Positions 45,046-57,600 of a DNA stretch of 64,000 bases are shown one piece after another. Each line of letters begins with the position of its first letter. Position 1 is the first letter of the stretch. The notes beneath the pieces were generated by a model. The model made no database searches. It was not told where the DNA came from and saw only the letters and a list, made by a program, of their open reading frames with translations. The DNA is from Nocardioides silvaticus (GTDB lineage: Bacteria; Actinomycetota; Actinomycetes; Propionibacteriales; Nocardioidaceae), in the NCBI RefSeq assembly GCF_003160695.1, contig NZ_QGDD01000013.1, positions 17,103 through 81,102 on the forward strand, written 5' to 3'. The translations under genes and the position numbers were made by a program.

Positions 45046-46706
45046 GACCGCACCTCCGTCCGGCCCGCGGCGGCCAGCGCGGCGGCGACCTCGTCGACCC
45101 GCAACCAGCCGGGGCCGAGCACCTTGGTCACCTGCGGCGCGAACGCCGGCGACTCGGCGATGACCGAGCGGACCGGCCCGCTCGACACCACCTCACCCTC
45201 GGCGAGCACCACGACCCGGCCGGCGACCTGGGCCGCGAACTCGACGTCGTGGGTCGCGACCATCAGCGCGCGCCCCTCGGCCGCGAGGTCGCGCAGGATC
45301 TCCGCCAAGGCGTGCTTGCCCGGGTAGTCGAGCCCGCGGGTCGGCTCGTCGAGCAGCAGCACCGGCGGGCCGGCCGTCAGCACGATCGCGACCGCCAGCG
45401 CCAGCCGCTGCCCCTCCGAGAGGTCGCGCGGGTGCCCGGACGGGTCGATCCCGGGCGCCAGTCGTTCCAGCAGCCCGGCACACGTGCCGCCCGCGGCCCC
45501 CGCGGAGCGGTCCGCAGCCGCGCACTCCTCGGCGACCGTCTCGAGGTAGAGCAGGTCGGCCGGGCTCTGCGGCACCAGCCCGGTGATCGCCCGCCGCCCC
45601 TCCGGCTTGAGCCGGTGCGGGTCCTCCCCCGCCACCCGCACGGTGCCGCTCGCGGCCGCGTGCCGGCCCTGGAGCGCCCACAGCAACGTCGTCTTGCCTG
45701 CCCCGTTGCGTCCCATCAGCGCGGTCACGGTGCCGGCTGCCAGCTCGAGGTCGACGTCCTGCAGCGCCGCGACCGGTCCGTGGGCGACCGTGAGCCGCCG
45801 TACCTGAACTCGAGGCTCCTCTGAGTCGCGACGCACCGGGGAAAATTGCTGGGAATCGGCGGGATCCACGACGATTTTCCCCGGTGCGTCGGGAGGAGGG
45901 GCACCGAGACGGGCCCGCAGGTCCGCCGTACGACGCCGCGCGTCGCGGACGGTGAGCGGGAGCGGCGACCAGCCGGCCAGCCGCCCGAGCTCGACGAGTG
46001 GCGGCGCGATCGGTGAGTCGACGAGGAGCTCGGCAGGATCGCCGACGCGCACCCGGCCGCCGGCGCCGAGCAGGCACAGCCGGTCGGCGAAGGGGACGAC
46101 CCGCTCGAGCCGGTGCTCGGCGACGAGCACCGAGACGCCGAGGTCGTGCACCAGCCGGGTCAGCGTGGCGAGCACGTCCTCGGCAGCGGTCGGGTCGAGG
46201 GCGGAGGTCGGCTCGTCGAGCACGAGCAGCCGCGGGTGGGTGGTCAGCACCGAGCCGATGGCGACCCGTTGCTGCTGGCCGCCGGACAGGGTGCGCAGGT
46301 CCCGGTGGCGGAGGTCGGCGATGCCGAGCAGGTCGAGGGTCTCCTCGACGCGGCGCCGCATCGTGGCGGCGGGCAGGCCGAGCTGCTCCATCCCGAAGGC
46401 GAGCTCCTCCTCGACGGAGTCGGTGACGAACCAGGCGGGCGGGTTCTGGCCGACGTAGCCGACCACGTGCGCCCGCTCCCGCGCCGGCACCGCCAGCACG
46501 CTCTCGCCGTCGATCACCACGTCGCCGGTGAGGGTGCCGCCGGTGAAGGCCGGGACCAGCCCGGCCATCACACCGAGCAGCGTCGACTTCCCGACGCCGG
46601 TCGGACCTGCGAGCAGCACCAGCTCACCGTGGTCGATGGCGAGGTCGACACCGTCGAGGACCCGGCGGTCCTCGTAGCGGAAGGTGACGTCGCGCAGCTC
46701 GAACAC
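45042..46706 (-). CDS. ECF transporter ATPase, fused A and A' domains
   Basis: The 554-residue protein contains two ABC domains in one chain. Walker A motifs are GPTGVGKST and GRNGAGKTT, signatures are LSGGQQQRVAIG and LSEGQRLALAVA, and Walker B motifs are VLDEPTSALDP and LLDEPTRGLDYP. It powers the T and S subunits encoded on either side. The linker between the halves contains an 18-bp inverted repeat that is translated in frame. Domain fusion of EcfA and EcfA' is common in actinobacteria. Confidence 0.93.
   Translation of the reverse strand: MFELRDVTFRYEDRRVLDGVDLAIDHGELVLLAGPTGVGKSTLLGVMAGLVPAFTGGTLTGDVVIDGESVLAVPARERAHVVGYVGQNPPAWFVTDSVEEELAFGMEQLGLPAATMRRRVEETLDLLGIADLRHRDLRTLSGGQQQRVAIGSVLTTHPRLLVLDEPTSALDPTAAEDVLATLTRLVHDLGVSVLVAEHRLERVVPFADRLCLLGAGGRVRVGDPAELLVDSPIAPPLVELGRLAGWSPLPLTVRDARRRTADLRARLGAPPPDAPGKIVVDPADSQQFSPVRRDSEEPRVQVRRLTVAHGPVAALQDVDLELAAGTVTALMGRNGAGKTTLLWALQGRHAAASGTVRVAGEDPHRLKPEGRRAITGLVPQSPADLLYLETVAEECAAADRSAGAAGGTCAGLLERLAPGIDPSGHPRDLSEGQRLALAVAIVLTAGPPVLLLDEPTRGLDYPGKHALAEILRDLAAEGRALMVATHDVEFAAQVAGRVVVLAEGEVVSSGPVRSVIAESPAFAPQVTKVLGPGWLRVDEVAAALAAAGRTEVRS
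45829..45891. repeat. 18-bp inverted repeat inside the ECF ATPase linker
   Basis: CGACGCACCGGGGAAAAT at 45829-45846 and its exact complement at 45874-45891 flank 27 bases. The element lies within the coding region, between the two ABC domains, and encodes about 21 linker residues including FSPVRRDSEE. It resembles the hairpins seen in intergenic gaps elsewhere in the window and may be an in-frame insertion. Confidence 0.8.
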
Positions 46707-47843
46707 TCAGACCCCCACCCTCGCGGGCTCGTCCGGGACGGGAGCGGCGACGGCGGTCGATGCACGGTTCTGCGCGGTGAGCGGCGGCGGAGCCACGAAG
46801 ACCGGTGCGATGCCGACCAGGACCGCGGCGACCGCGACCAGGCCCAGCTCCGGTACGGCGAGCACGCCGGGGTGCGCGACCGCGTAGTCGTCGTGCTGCA
46901 CCCACCACAGGCCCGCGCCGACCAGGGCCCCGGACGCCACGATCAGCAGCTCGGGGGTGCGCCACCGCTCGGGACGGTAGACGGTGCGGTGGACGCGGCG
47001 TCCCGCCAGGACGAACCCGCCCAGGGCGGCCACGACACCGAGGGCGAGCATCGGCCACGCGAGCACCCGCGGCGCGGTCGAGTCGAGGAACGCGTAGACG
47101 CCGACGCAGATGCCGAGCAGACCGAGCACCATCAGGGCGCCGGTGCCACGGCGCTGCCCCGCGCTCGCCGTACCGCTACGGCCGTAGCCGCGGGCGTCCA
47201 TCCCGGCGGCGAGCGCCAGCGAGCGCTCGAAGGCGTCCTCGAGGATCGGCACCAGCAGCCGGCGCAGGCCGCGCACCCGGCCGAACCGGCCGGGGTCGCC
47301 GCCGCGCAGCTGCTGGGCGGCGCGGACCCGGCGCGCGCTGTCCGCGAGCTGCGGGATGACGGTGATCGCGACGACCATCGCCGTGCCGATCTCGTAGAGC
47401 GCCGGCGGCAGCGAGCGCATCAGCCGCTTGGGGTTGGCGAGCGCGTTGGCCGCGCCGACCGTGATGAGCAGCGTCGCCAGCCGGAGGCCCTCGTAGACCG
47501 CGGCGAGCAGCTCCTCGCGGCTGAACGGCCCGAGCAGGCTGATGCCCGCCACCCAGTCGGGCAGCGGGACCTCCGGCAGGGAGAGCAGCACGTGGCCGGC
47601 GTCGTTGCCGCCGACCAGCACCCGGAACAGCACCCGGACCACGAGCACGATCGCGCCCAGCCACAGGTAGAGGCGGAAGGACCGGGCCCACGGCTGGTCG
47701 CCGCAGCACGCGTAGACGGTGATGGCGGCGACCGCCAGCAGCAGTCCGAGGAGGAACGGGTTGGTCGTGCAGGAGGCGCCGACCGCCAGCCCGATCGCCC
47801 AGCACCACCAGGCGACGGGGTGGAGGTCGCGCGCCACCTTCAT
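46707..47843 (-). CDS. ECF transporter T component (transmembrane)
   Basis: The 378-residue protein has several membrane helices and the two coupling-helix motifs of EcfT, QLRGGDPGR and GMDARGYGR (Ala-Arg-Gly box), which dock onto the ATPases. AANALANPKRLMRSLP is another family-typical stretch. The extended C-terminal third adds helices beyond the EcfT core. Its stop is immediately next to the start of the ATPase gene. Confidence 0.92.
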   Translation of the reverse strand: MKVARDLHPVAWWCWAIGLAVGASCTTNPFLLGLLLAVAAITVYACCGDQPWARSFRLYLWLGAIVLVVRVLFRVLVGGNDAGHVLLSLPEVPLPDWVAGISLLGPFSREELLAAVYEGLRLATLLITVGAANALANPKRLMRSLPPALYEIGTAMVVAITVIPQLADSARRVRAAQQLRGGDPGRFGRVRGLRRLLVPILEDAFERSLALAAGMDARGYGRSGTASAGQRRGTGALMVLGLLGICVGVYAFLDSTAPRVLAWPMLALGVVAALGGFVLAGRRVHRTVYRPERWRTPELLIVASGALVGAGLWWVQHDDYAVAHPGVLAVPELGLVAVAAVLVGIAPVFVAPPPLTAQNRASTAVAAPVPDEPARVGV

Positions 47844-47853
47844 CGAGCGGGCC

Positions 47854-48783
<930 letters not shown>

Positions 48784-50154
48784 CTAGCGTGCGGTCGTGC
48801 TGTCGGCTGCCGAGGCGTTGGCGGTCAGCACCTTGACGGTCTTCTTGCCCTTGCCGGGCACCTTGACACGGACCGACAGCGGCTTGTCGCCGCGGGGTCC
48901 GACGACCGCCTTCACCTGCTTGCCGATGCCGACGCAGGCCCGCTCCCCCGGAGCCAGACCGCTGACCCGCGCCCGCAGGGTGCCACCCGCGTCGGACCTC
49001 GCAGGCACGGAGATGCCGAGCTTCACGTGCGGTGCCGGCGCATGGGCGAGCGCCGGCGTCGCCTGGACGCCGACGGTCTGCCACTCACCGGCGGTGAGCG
49101 CGGTGATGCCGTCCTCGACACCGTCCTGGAACGACGCCTTCGTGAAGGCGATGGCGCCGCGATGCCGGGCGAGCTTGCCGTCGCAGGGGCGACCCGCGAC
49201 CTGGAGCGCCCGCAGCCAGACCGCCGCCTTCTGCGCGGCCTTCTCACGCTCGGCGATTCCCAGCGCCCAACCAGCGAGACCGGTGCTGTTGGCGTTGGCG
49301 AGGCCCTGGTCGTCGGCGAAGCTGCCGTTGGCGGACTGGAAGCCGACGAGGAACTCGACGGCCTCGTCGAGGGCGGTTGCGAGCGCATCGTCGGACGCCG
49401 CGTAGTCGCTGAGCAGGACGACGGCGAGCGCGGTGGCGTCCGGGCCTGCCTGCCCCGCAGCGCAGGAGGCGTCGAAGTAGGTAGGGAAGTGACCGTCGTC
49501 GCACTGCTGGGACAGCAGGAAGTCGACCGCCGCAGAGGCCTCACCGGAGGCGACGTTCAGCAGGCCGCGGGCGGCCCAGATCTGGCCGAAGACGTTGGCG
49601 TAGTCGCACGGGGTGTCGTTGGGCCCGGTGCAGAAGTTGTAGGGCGCGACGTCCACGTCGGCGATCCGGCCGGCATCCTCGCCGTCGTCGGTGGTCAGCG
49701 CCTCCATCCGGGTCACGAGGTTGGTGCCGCCGAACGCGGTGGGGTTGGGGTCGTCGCCGTCGAGCTCGGACGCGAACGCCAGGAGCTTCCCGGTCGGCCC
49801 CGCGTACCGGTCGTCCGGCTCCCCTGAGCCGGCGCCCGTGATGTAGGAGTCGACATCGCCCCTCAGCGCGTCGGCGATCCGCGGCAGCAGCCGGGTGCGG
49901 TCCACGGCGTCGAGCGCGTACGCCGCCTCGACGGTGCCGCCGTAGTCGGCGTACTCGATCGGGCCGGACCCGCCGTCGAAGGCGGCGTGGAGCAGCCCGT
50001 CGTCGAGCCGGGTGTTCAGCCAGCCGGCCGCGATTGCCTTGGCTCGACGGTCGGGCTCCTCGTGGGCCTGCGCCGCCGGCGCGAGCGTGACCGAGGCCAG
50101 GACGGCGCAGCCGAGGGCGACGCCCCCTCGCCGGAGAGTGGTGGTGATGGACAT
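48784..50154 (-). CDS. Secreted alpha6/alpha6-barrel protein, transcobalamin/prenyltransferase-like
   Basis: The 456-residue protein has a signal peptide (ends AQAHEEP). The next 300 residues are repeated helix pairs with the GFDGG/QxxDGSF pattern of alpha/alpha-toroids: AAGWLNTRLDDGLL, VDFLLSQQCDDGHF, VEFLVGFQSANGSF, WLRALQVAGRPCDG. This is the fold of squalene/prenyl cyclases and also of the alpha domain of transcobalamin and intrinsic factor. A beta-rich C-terminal segment follows (GISVPARSDAGGTL). Being first in a B12-riboswitch operon and next to a DUF4430 protein favours a cobalamin-binding role. No cyclase DxDD motif is visible. Confidence 0.82.
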   Translation of the reverse strand: MSITTTLRRGGVALGCAVLASVTLAPAAQAHEEPDRRAKAIAAGWLNTRLDDGLLHAAFDGGSGPIEYADYGGTVEAAYALDAVDRTRLLPRIADALRGDVDSYITGAGSGEPDDRYAGPTGKLLAFASELDGDDPNPTAFGGTNLVTRMEALTTDDGEDAGRIADVDVAPYNFCTGPNDTPCDYANVFGQIWAARGLLNVASGEASAAVDFLLSQQCDDGHFPTYFDASCAAGQAGPDATALAVVLLSDYAASDDALATALDEAVEFLVGFQSANGSFADDQGLANANSTGLAGWALGIAEREKAAQKAAVWLRALQVAGRPCDGKLARHRGAIAFTKASFQDGVEDGITALTAGEWQTVGVQATPALAHAPAPHVKLGISVPARSDAGGTLRARVSGLAPGERACVGIGKQVKAVVGPRGDKPLSVRVKVPGKGKKTVKVLTANASAADSTTAR

Positions 50155-50164
50155 GTGGTTCCTT

Positions 50165-50352
50165 CCCGCTGCACGCAGACGGGTCGGAGCCGTCCGGCTC
50201 CCGCCCGCTGCTTCTCCGCGACAGCGTTGCGTCAGGACGCGTCGTGGCAGGTGCTCCGGCTCGCCGCGCTTCCCGAGAAGTGCGGCCCACGGTTGCGGGT
50301 CAGCGCCGGACTTCGACCGGCTTCCCCCGCCACGGGCGTGATGGATGTTGGC
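50165..50352 (-). ncRNA. Cobalamin riboswitch
   Basis: On the minus strand the leader contains the conserved core GCGCTGACCCGCAAC (50292-50306) and the B12-box-type GAGCCGGAGCACCTGCC (50246-50262), with flanking stems, as in class I adenosylcobalamin riboswitches. A GGAGCC/GGCTCC hairpin (50186-50201) lies between the aptamer and the start codon and could form the expression switch together with the GGGAAGGA ribosome binding site. TAGGCT near 50357-50362 is a possible -10. The aptamer controls the downstream capture/ECF operon; edges are approximate. Confidence 0.9.
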
Positions 50353-50372
50353 GGCAGCCTAACCCCTCGGTC

Positions 50373-51880
50373 TCAGGACAGCTTCGCCAGGATCAGCTCG
50401 CGAACGCGACCGGCGTCCGCCTGCCCGCGCATCTCCTTCATGACCGCGCCGATGAGGGCACCGGCGGCCGCGACCTTGCCGTCGCGGATCTTGTCCGCGA
50501 CGTCCGGGTTGGCCGCGATCGCCTTGTCGACGGCCGCCGACAACGCACCCTCGTCGGAGACGATCTCGAGACCGCGGGCGGCGACGATCTCCTCGGGCGT
50601 GCCCTCGCCGGCGTAGAGGCCCTCGAAGACCGACCGCGCGAGCTTGTCGTTGATCGTGCCCGCGTCGACGAGCGCCTGGACCGCGGCGACGTCGGCCGCC
50701 GTCACGCCGAGGGCGTCGATCGCGGTGTCGGTGTCGTTGGCACGCCGGGCCAGCTCCCCCAACCACCACTTCCGCGCCGCCTGCGGCGACGAACCGGCAG
50801 CAACGGTCTCCTCGACCAGCGCGAGCGCGCCGGCACCGACGGTGTCGCGCATCTCGAGGTCGGAGAAGCCCCACTCGGCCTGCAGCCGGGCCCGCTGGGC
50901 GGTCGGGTTCTCGGGCAGCGTCGCGCGCAGCTCCTCGACCCACTCCCGCGACGGTGCCACCGGCACCAGGTCCGGCTCGGGGAAGTAGCGGTAGTCCTCG
51001 GCGTCGGACTTCTCCCGGCCCGAGGTGGTGATGCCGGTGTCCTCGTGCCAGTGCCGCGTCTCCTGGAGCACCTTCTCCCCCGCGTCGAGGATCGCGGCGT
51101 GGCGCGACATCTCGTAGCGGACGGCGCGTTCGACCGAGCGCAGCGAGTTGACGTTCTTGGTCTCGGTGCGGGTGCCGAGCACCGGCTTGGTGGTCGAGCC
51201 TGTCGAGACCTTCGGCGCGAGCGACAGGTTCACGTCGGCCCGGATCGAGCCCTGCTCCATCCGGGCGTCGGACACCCCGAGCGCGACGATCAGGTCGCGG
51301 AGCTGGGCGACATAGGCCCGCGCCACCTCGGGCGCCTTCGCGCCGGCACCGACGATCGGCTTGGTGACGATCTCGATGAGCGGGATGCCGGCGCGGTTGT
51401 AGTCGACCAGCGAGTAGTCCGCGCCGTGGATCCGGCCGGTCGCACCACCGATGTGGGTGGACTTGCCGGTGTCCTCCTCCATGTGGGCGCGCTCGATCTC
51501 GACCCGGAACGTCTCACCGTCGACGTCGACGTCCATGAAGCCGTCGAAGGCGATCGGCTCGTCGTACTGGGACGTCTGGAAGTTCTTCGGCATGTCCGGG
51601 TAGAAGTAGTTCTTCCGCGCGAACCGGCACCACTCCGCGATCCGGCAGTTGAGCGCCAGCCCGATCCGGACCGCCGACTCCACGGCCTTGCCGTTGACGA
51701 CCGGCATCGACCCCGGGAGGCCGAGACACGTCGGGCAGACCTGGGTGTTGGGCTCCGCGCCGAACTCCGTCGGGCAGCCGCAGAACATCTTGGTCACGGT
51801 GTTGAGCTCGACGTGGACCTCGAGGCCCAGCGCCGGGTCGTACGACGCCAGTACGTCGTCGAACGGGACCAGGGTGTCGC

Positions 51881-51884
<4 letters not shown>
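50373..51884 (-). CDS. gatB: Aspartyl/glutamyl-tRNA amidotransferase subunit B
   Basis: GatB activates the carboxyl of mischarged Glu-tRNA(Gln) or Asp-tRNA(Asn) for amidation. The 503 residues match the family: GLEVHVELNTVTKMFCGCPT, CLGLPGSMPV, YFYPDMPKNFQTSQYDEPI and the C-terminal YqeY-type tRNA-binding domain. A 19-bp dispersed repeat (51192-51210) is translated within it as part of KVSTGSTTK, probably in a surface loop. It overlaps gatA by ATGA. Confidence 0.97.
51192..51210. repeat. 19-bp dispersed element inside gatB
   Basis: The identical sequence occurs at 25878-25896. Here it is in frame and contributes VSTGST to GatB. A related copy at 51901-51919 encodes part of the GatA C-terminal tail. 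The presence inside essential genes suggests that insertion was tolerated in loops and tails. Confidence 0.7.
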
Positions 51885-53427
<1,543 letters not shown>

Positions 53428-53431
<4 letters not shown>

Positions 53432-53727
53432 TGCTCGTCCCCCAGGATGCGCGGCACGCTGAACCGGCCGTCCTCGCTGGCGGGAGCCCCCGACAGCGCC
53501 TGCTCGGCGGTCAGGCTCGGCGTCACGACGTCCTCGCGGAACACGTTGGTGAGCGGGATCGGGTGCGACGTCGGCGGGACGTCGTCACCGGCGACACCGC
53601 GGATGGACGCGACCGACTCGAGGATCACGGCGAGCTGCGGGGCCAGGTGGTCCAGCTCGGCGTCGTCGAGGTCGATCCGGGCGAGGTCGGCCAGGTGCGC
53701 CACCTCGTCTCGGGAGATCTCAGGCAT
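53428..53727 (-). CDS. gatC: Aspartyl/glutamyl-tRNA amidotransferase subunit C
   Basis: The 99-residue protein wraps around GatA and stabilises the complex. Typical motifs are EISRDEVAHLADLARIDLDD and REDVVTPSLTAEQAL. ATG 53727 has AGGATGAGCGGT upstream, a better spacing than ATG 53736. It is the first gene of gatCAB. Confidence 0.95.
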
Positions 53728-53870
53728 ACCGCTCATCCTAGGGTCCGCGCACCCCGCGGGCCGCGCCGGGAGTCGGGGCCTGCAACCGCGGGGCAAGTGC
53801 GTTGCAAGCGGGCCGGCACAGGGTGGTCGCACCACCTCGGAGAACATCCGTCCAGCAAGGAGCGACCCGC

Positions 53871-54554
53871 ATGTCCGCCCATCCGGCCACCCCGTCCCCC
53901 GAGATCGTCGACACCAGCGCGATGCCGGCGATCCACACCTTCTTCCGGCGCGAGTTCCGGCTGGCCGGCAGCCTGGTCCGCGGCGTCGCCGACGGCGACC
54001 GGGCGAGAGCCGCCGTGGTCGTCGACCACCTCGACTTCCTGCACCGCGCGCTCCACCACCACCACGGGATCGAGGACGACCTGCTCTGGCCGCTGCTCCT
54101 GGAGCGGGTGCCGGAGGAGCTGGCGCCCATCGTGCACCTGATGGAGTCCCAGCACGCCCGGATGGAGGAGCAGCTGGACGCGTTCGTCGACCTGCTCCCC
54201 CGGTTCCGGGCCACCGCGTCGGCCGCCGACCGCGACCGTCTGGCCGACCTGGTCGACACCCTCTACGTCCACCTCGTCGAGCACCTCGACGCCGAGGAGG
54301 AGCGGCTGTTGCCGATCGCGGCCCGGAACATGACGAGGAAGGAGTGGGACGCGCTCGGGGAGGCCGGTCGCGCCCGGGGCGAGCGAGCGGACGCGACGCT
54401 GTTCCTCGGCATGGTCCAGCACGACGCCGACCCGGCGGGCTTCGCCGGGATGATCGCCGACGCGCCGCCGCCCGTCCGGTGGCTGCTGCCGAAGCTCGCC
54501 CGCCGTCGGTTCCGCCGCCACGCGCAACAGGTGCACGGCACCGTCACGCCATGA
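53871..54554 (+). CDS. Hemerythrin-like domain protein
   Basis: The 227-residue, mostly helical protein has the His-rich iron-site pattern of hemerythrin-like proteins: FLHRALHHHHGIEDDLLWP, MESQHARMEEQL and LVEHLDAEEERLLP. The metal could be a diiron site that binds O2, NO or peroxide, or senses redox state. AAGGAG lies about 8 bases before ATG 53871. It is followed by a convergent regulator. Confidence 0.9.
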   Translation: MSAHPATPSPEIVDTSAMPAIHTFFRREFRLAGSLVRGVADGDRARAAVVVDHLDFLHRALHHHHGIEDDLLWPLLLERVPEELAPIVHLMESQHARMEEQLDAFVDLLPRFRATASAADRDRLADLVDTLYVHLVEHLDAEEERLLPIAARNMTRKEWDALGEAGRARGERADATLFLGMVQHDADPAGFAGMIADAPPPVRWLLPKLARRRFRRHAQQVHGTVTP

Positions 54555-54604
54555 GGAAGTCCCGGCACGACACCGGGCCGTCCGGCTAGCGCCGTCCAGG
54601 GCGG

Positions 54605-57600
54605 CTAGGTCAGCCGGCCGAGCTCGGCCTCGCTCATCGCGACCCATCGGGGGAGGCCGAGGTCGGCGTGAGTCCCGCGCGAGGCCTCCAGGTGCTCGCG
54701 TGCGCCCGCAACGTCGCCGAGGCACGCCGCGAGCCGCCCGAGCGTCAGCCGGATGCTGCCGCGGAACCCCACGGGCGCCGAGTAGGCCACCCGGTCGGCG
54801 TACGGCGTCAGGTCGGCCAGCAGGTCGGTCGCGGCGGCACGGTCGTCCAGGGCCGTCCAGATCTCCGCCCTGATCGTGGCGAAGACCAGCCACAGGTAGT
54901 CCCAGGTCAGCGGCGGCTGCTCCGACCAGGCGCCGACCAGCGCGCGGAGCTCGTCCAGCCGTCCCGCACGCACCAACGCGAGCTGGTGCAGCTCGCGCAG
55001 CGCCGGGTGGAAGTCGCGGAGCCCGCGGAGCATGGGCTCCAGCTCCGGCAGCCGTCCCTGCGCGTCGCGCAGCTGGGCCAGCTGGCACAGGCCGATCCCG
55101 TTGCCGGACATGGCGAGCGTCGCCTGGAACGCCTCGGTCTCGCCGATGGCCGCCTCCGCGGCCTCGAAGTCCTCGTCCATCTGCTTGCGCAGGGCCAGAG
55201 CCCAACCGGTGATCATCCGGTTCTCCGAGAGGCGGTGCCGCTCGGCGAGCTCGTGAGCCCGGGTGACGTCGGACAGCACGTCGGGCAGCCGCCCCAGCTC
55301 GGCCCGGTTCTGCGCGCGGGCGGACAGGGCGGAGGCGAGGCTCAACGGGTCGCCGATCCTCGTGGCGCGCTCGACGATCTCGTCGGACAGCGGGATCCGG
55401 TGGTGCAGCAGGTCGGGCCGCAGCAGCGCGTTCTGCGCGAGCCGTAGCACCGCCAGCTCCTTCCGTCCGTGGCCGCCGGTGCGTCGTACGGCGGCCACGG
55501 CCTCGTCCGCGAGCCGGGTCGACTCCGCGTGCGCGCCCGGCTTGGTCAGGTGCTCGGCGGCGAGCGCCGCGGTGAGGTGCGCCCGGGTGAGCTCGTCGTG
55601 CACGGGCGAGTCCAGCACCCGGCGCCACAGCGCGATCGCGTCGTCGTCGTAGTCCGGGTGGACGCGCCACCCCCACACGGTCCCGTCGGTGATCGTGAGC
55701 AGCGCGCTCGCCGCGGCCGCGAGGTCGTCGCGAGCGAGCGCGGACTCGGCAGCGGCCCGGGTCGGCGCCCACGCCTCGACCGGACGGCCGACGCGGACCA
55801 GTGCCCGCGTCAGCCCCAGCAGCACCGGCTCCCGCTCGACCGCCTCGACCGTGGGGTCGCCGTCCTGGAGCCTCCGGGCCTCGCCGTACAGCCGCAACGC
55901 CTCGTCGTAGGCCGACCGCTCGGCCGCGGCCTCCGCTGCCTGGCGGGCGAAGACCCACCCGGACCGGGCGTGGGCGGGCCCCGCCAGCCGGTAGTGCTCG
56001 GCGAGCTCGTGGAGGTGGTCGTGGACCCGGCCGGCGTGCACGTCCTCGACGGCCGCCGCCACCAGTGCGTGCAGCCGGGCCCGCTGCGGCGCCGGCGTCG
56101 CCTCGTAGAGCGCGTCCCGCACGAGCGCGTGGCTGAACCGGAAGCGCCCCGGCCCTTCCTCACCGACCAGGCCACGCACCTGCGCGGCCTCGATGGCCGC
56201 CTCGGCGGTCTCGTCGTCGGACTGCCCGGCCCGGACGACCACGGCCAGGTCGAAGGAACGGCCGGCGACGGCCGCCGTCCGGAGCAGGGCGACCGCCTCG
56301 TCGCTGAGCTGCGACAGCCGGTGCCGTACGACGTCGCGCACACCGCCTGGCACCTGGCCCCAGGCGGCCGCCGTCGGATCGGTCAGGGCGCCCTCGCTCA
56401 CGAGCAGCCGCACCAGCTCGGTGACGTAGAACGGGTTGCCGTCGGTGCGCCGCGCCAGCTCAGCAGCGACCTCTTCCGGCACCGGGCGGGCCGTCTGCTC
56501 CGAGACCCAGGCGCCGATGTCGGCCGCCGAGAGGCCGTCGAGCTCGATGCGCACCGGGTCGACGCGGGCGAGCGCGGCGAGCAGGTCGGCGACCGCGTCG
56601 CTGATCTCGGCAGGGTCGGACCGCACTGCGACGACGATCACGAGCGGCATCGTCGCCAGGTCGGCCGCGATCCTCCGCAGGAGGCGGAGGCTGCCGGCGT
56701 CCGCCCAGTGCACGTCGTCGAGCACCAGCAGCGAGGGCGCACCTCCACCGTCCACACCGAGGGCGTCGCGCAGCGCGTCGGCCTGCCGGAAGCTGGCCGA
56801 CGCGACGTCGACGTCGTCGCCGACATCGAGCACGTCGGTCCGGCCGAGCAGCTGGTGGACGGCACGGGTCCATCCCCAGAGCGCGGGGACGGCGTCGGCC
56901 TCCCAGCCGCCGCGGCCGGTGCGGAAGCCCCGAGCCGTGGCGAGCGCGGTGAGCTCGTCGGACAGCCGGGTCTTGCCGATGCCCGGCTCCCCACTGAGGA
57001 TCACGACCCGGCCGCGTCCCCGGGTGGCGTCGTCGAGCGCGGCTGCGGCGCGCGGGAGGTGGGCCTCCCGACCGTGCAGCACCGGCGGCTGGGCCGGCAC
57101 CGGAGTGGCGGCCGGCGGCGGGGCGGCGGTCGCAGGGGGTGCGGCCGCCGCGGCTGCCGGGACGTCGAGCTCCGGGTCGTGCCGGAGGATCGCCTCCTCC
57201 AGCCGGCGCAGCTCCGGTCCCGGGTCGACTCCGAGCTCGTCGGCGAGGTGCTCGCGAGCGCGCCGCAGGGCGGCGAGAGCGTCGCCCTGCCGAGCCGATC
57301 GGTAGAGGGCGAGGGCGAGCAGGGCCCAGAGCCGTTCGCGGAGGGGCTCTAGCCGGGTCAGCTGCTCGAGGTCGGCCACCGCCTCGAGGTGCTCGCCGCG
57401 GCGGATCCGCAGCTCCCACAGGTCCGCCACCGCGCCGGCACGGAGCTCGTCGAGGCGGGTCGCCTCCGCCCGCAGGGACGGGCTGTCGAGGCCCTGGTAG
57501 GGCGTGCCCCGCCACAGCGCCAGGGCCTCGGTGAGGCCGGCGACGGCCGCGTCGGGCTCGGCCCCGGCGCGGGCGCGGGCGGCGCGGACCGTCGCCACGA

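Noticed and set aside
48784..50154. Terpene or squalene cyclase
   Set aside because: It is secreted, lacks a DxDD-type catalytic motif, and sits in a B12-riboswitch operon.
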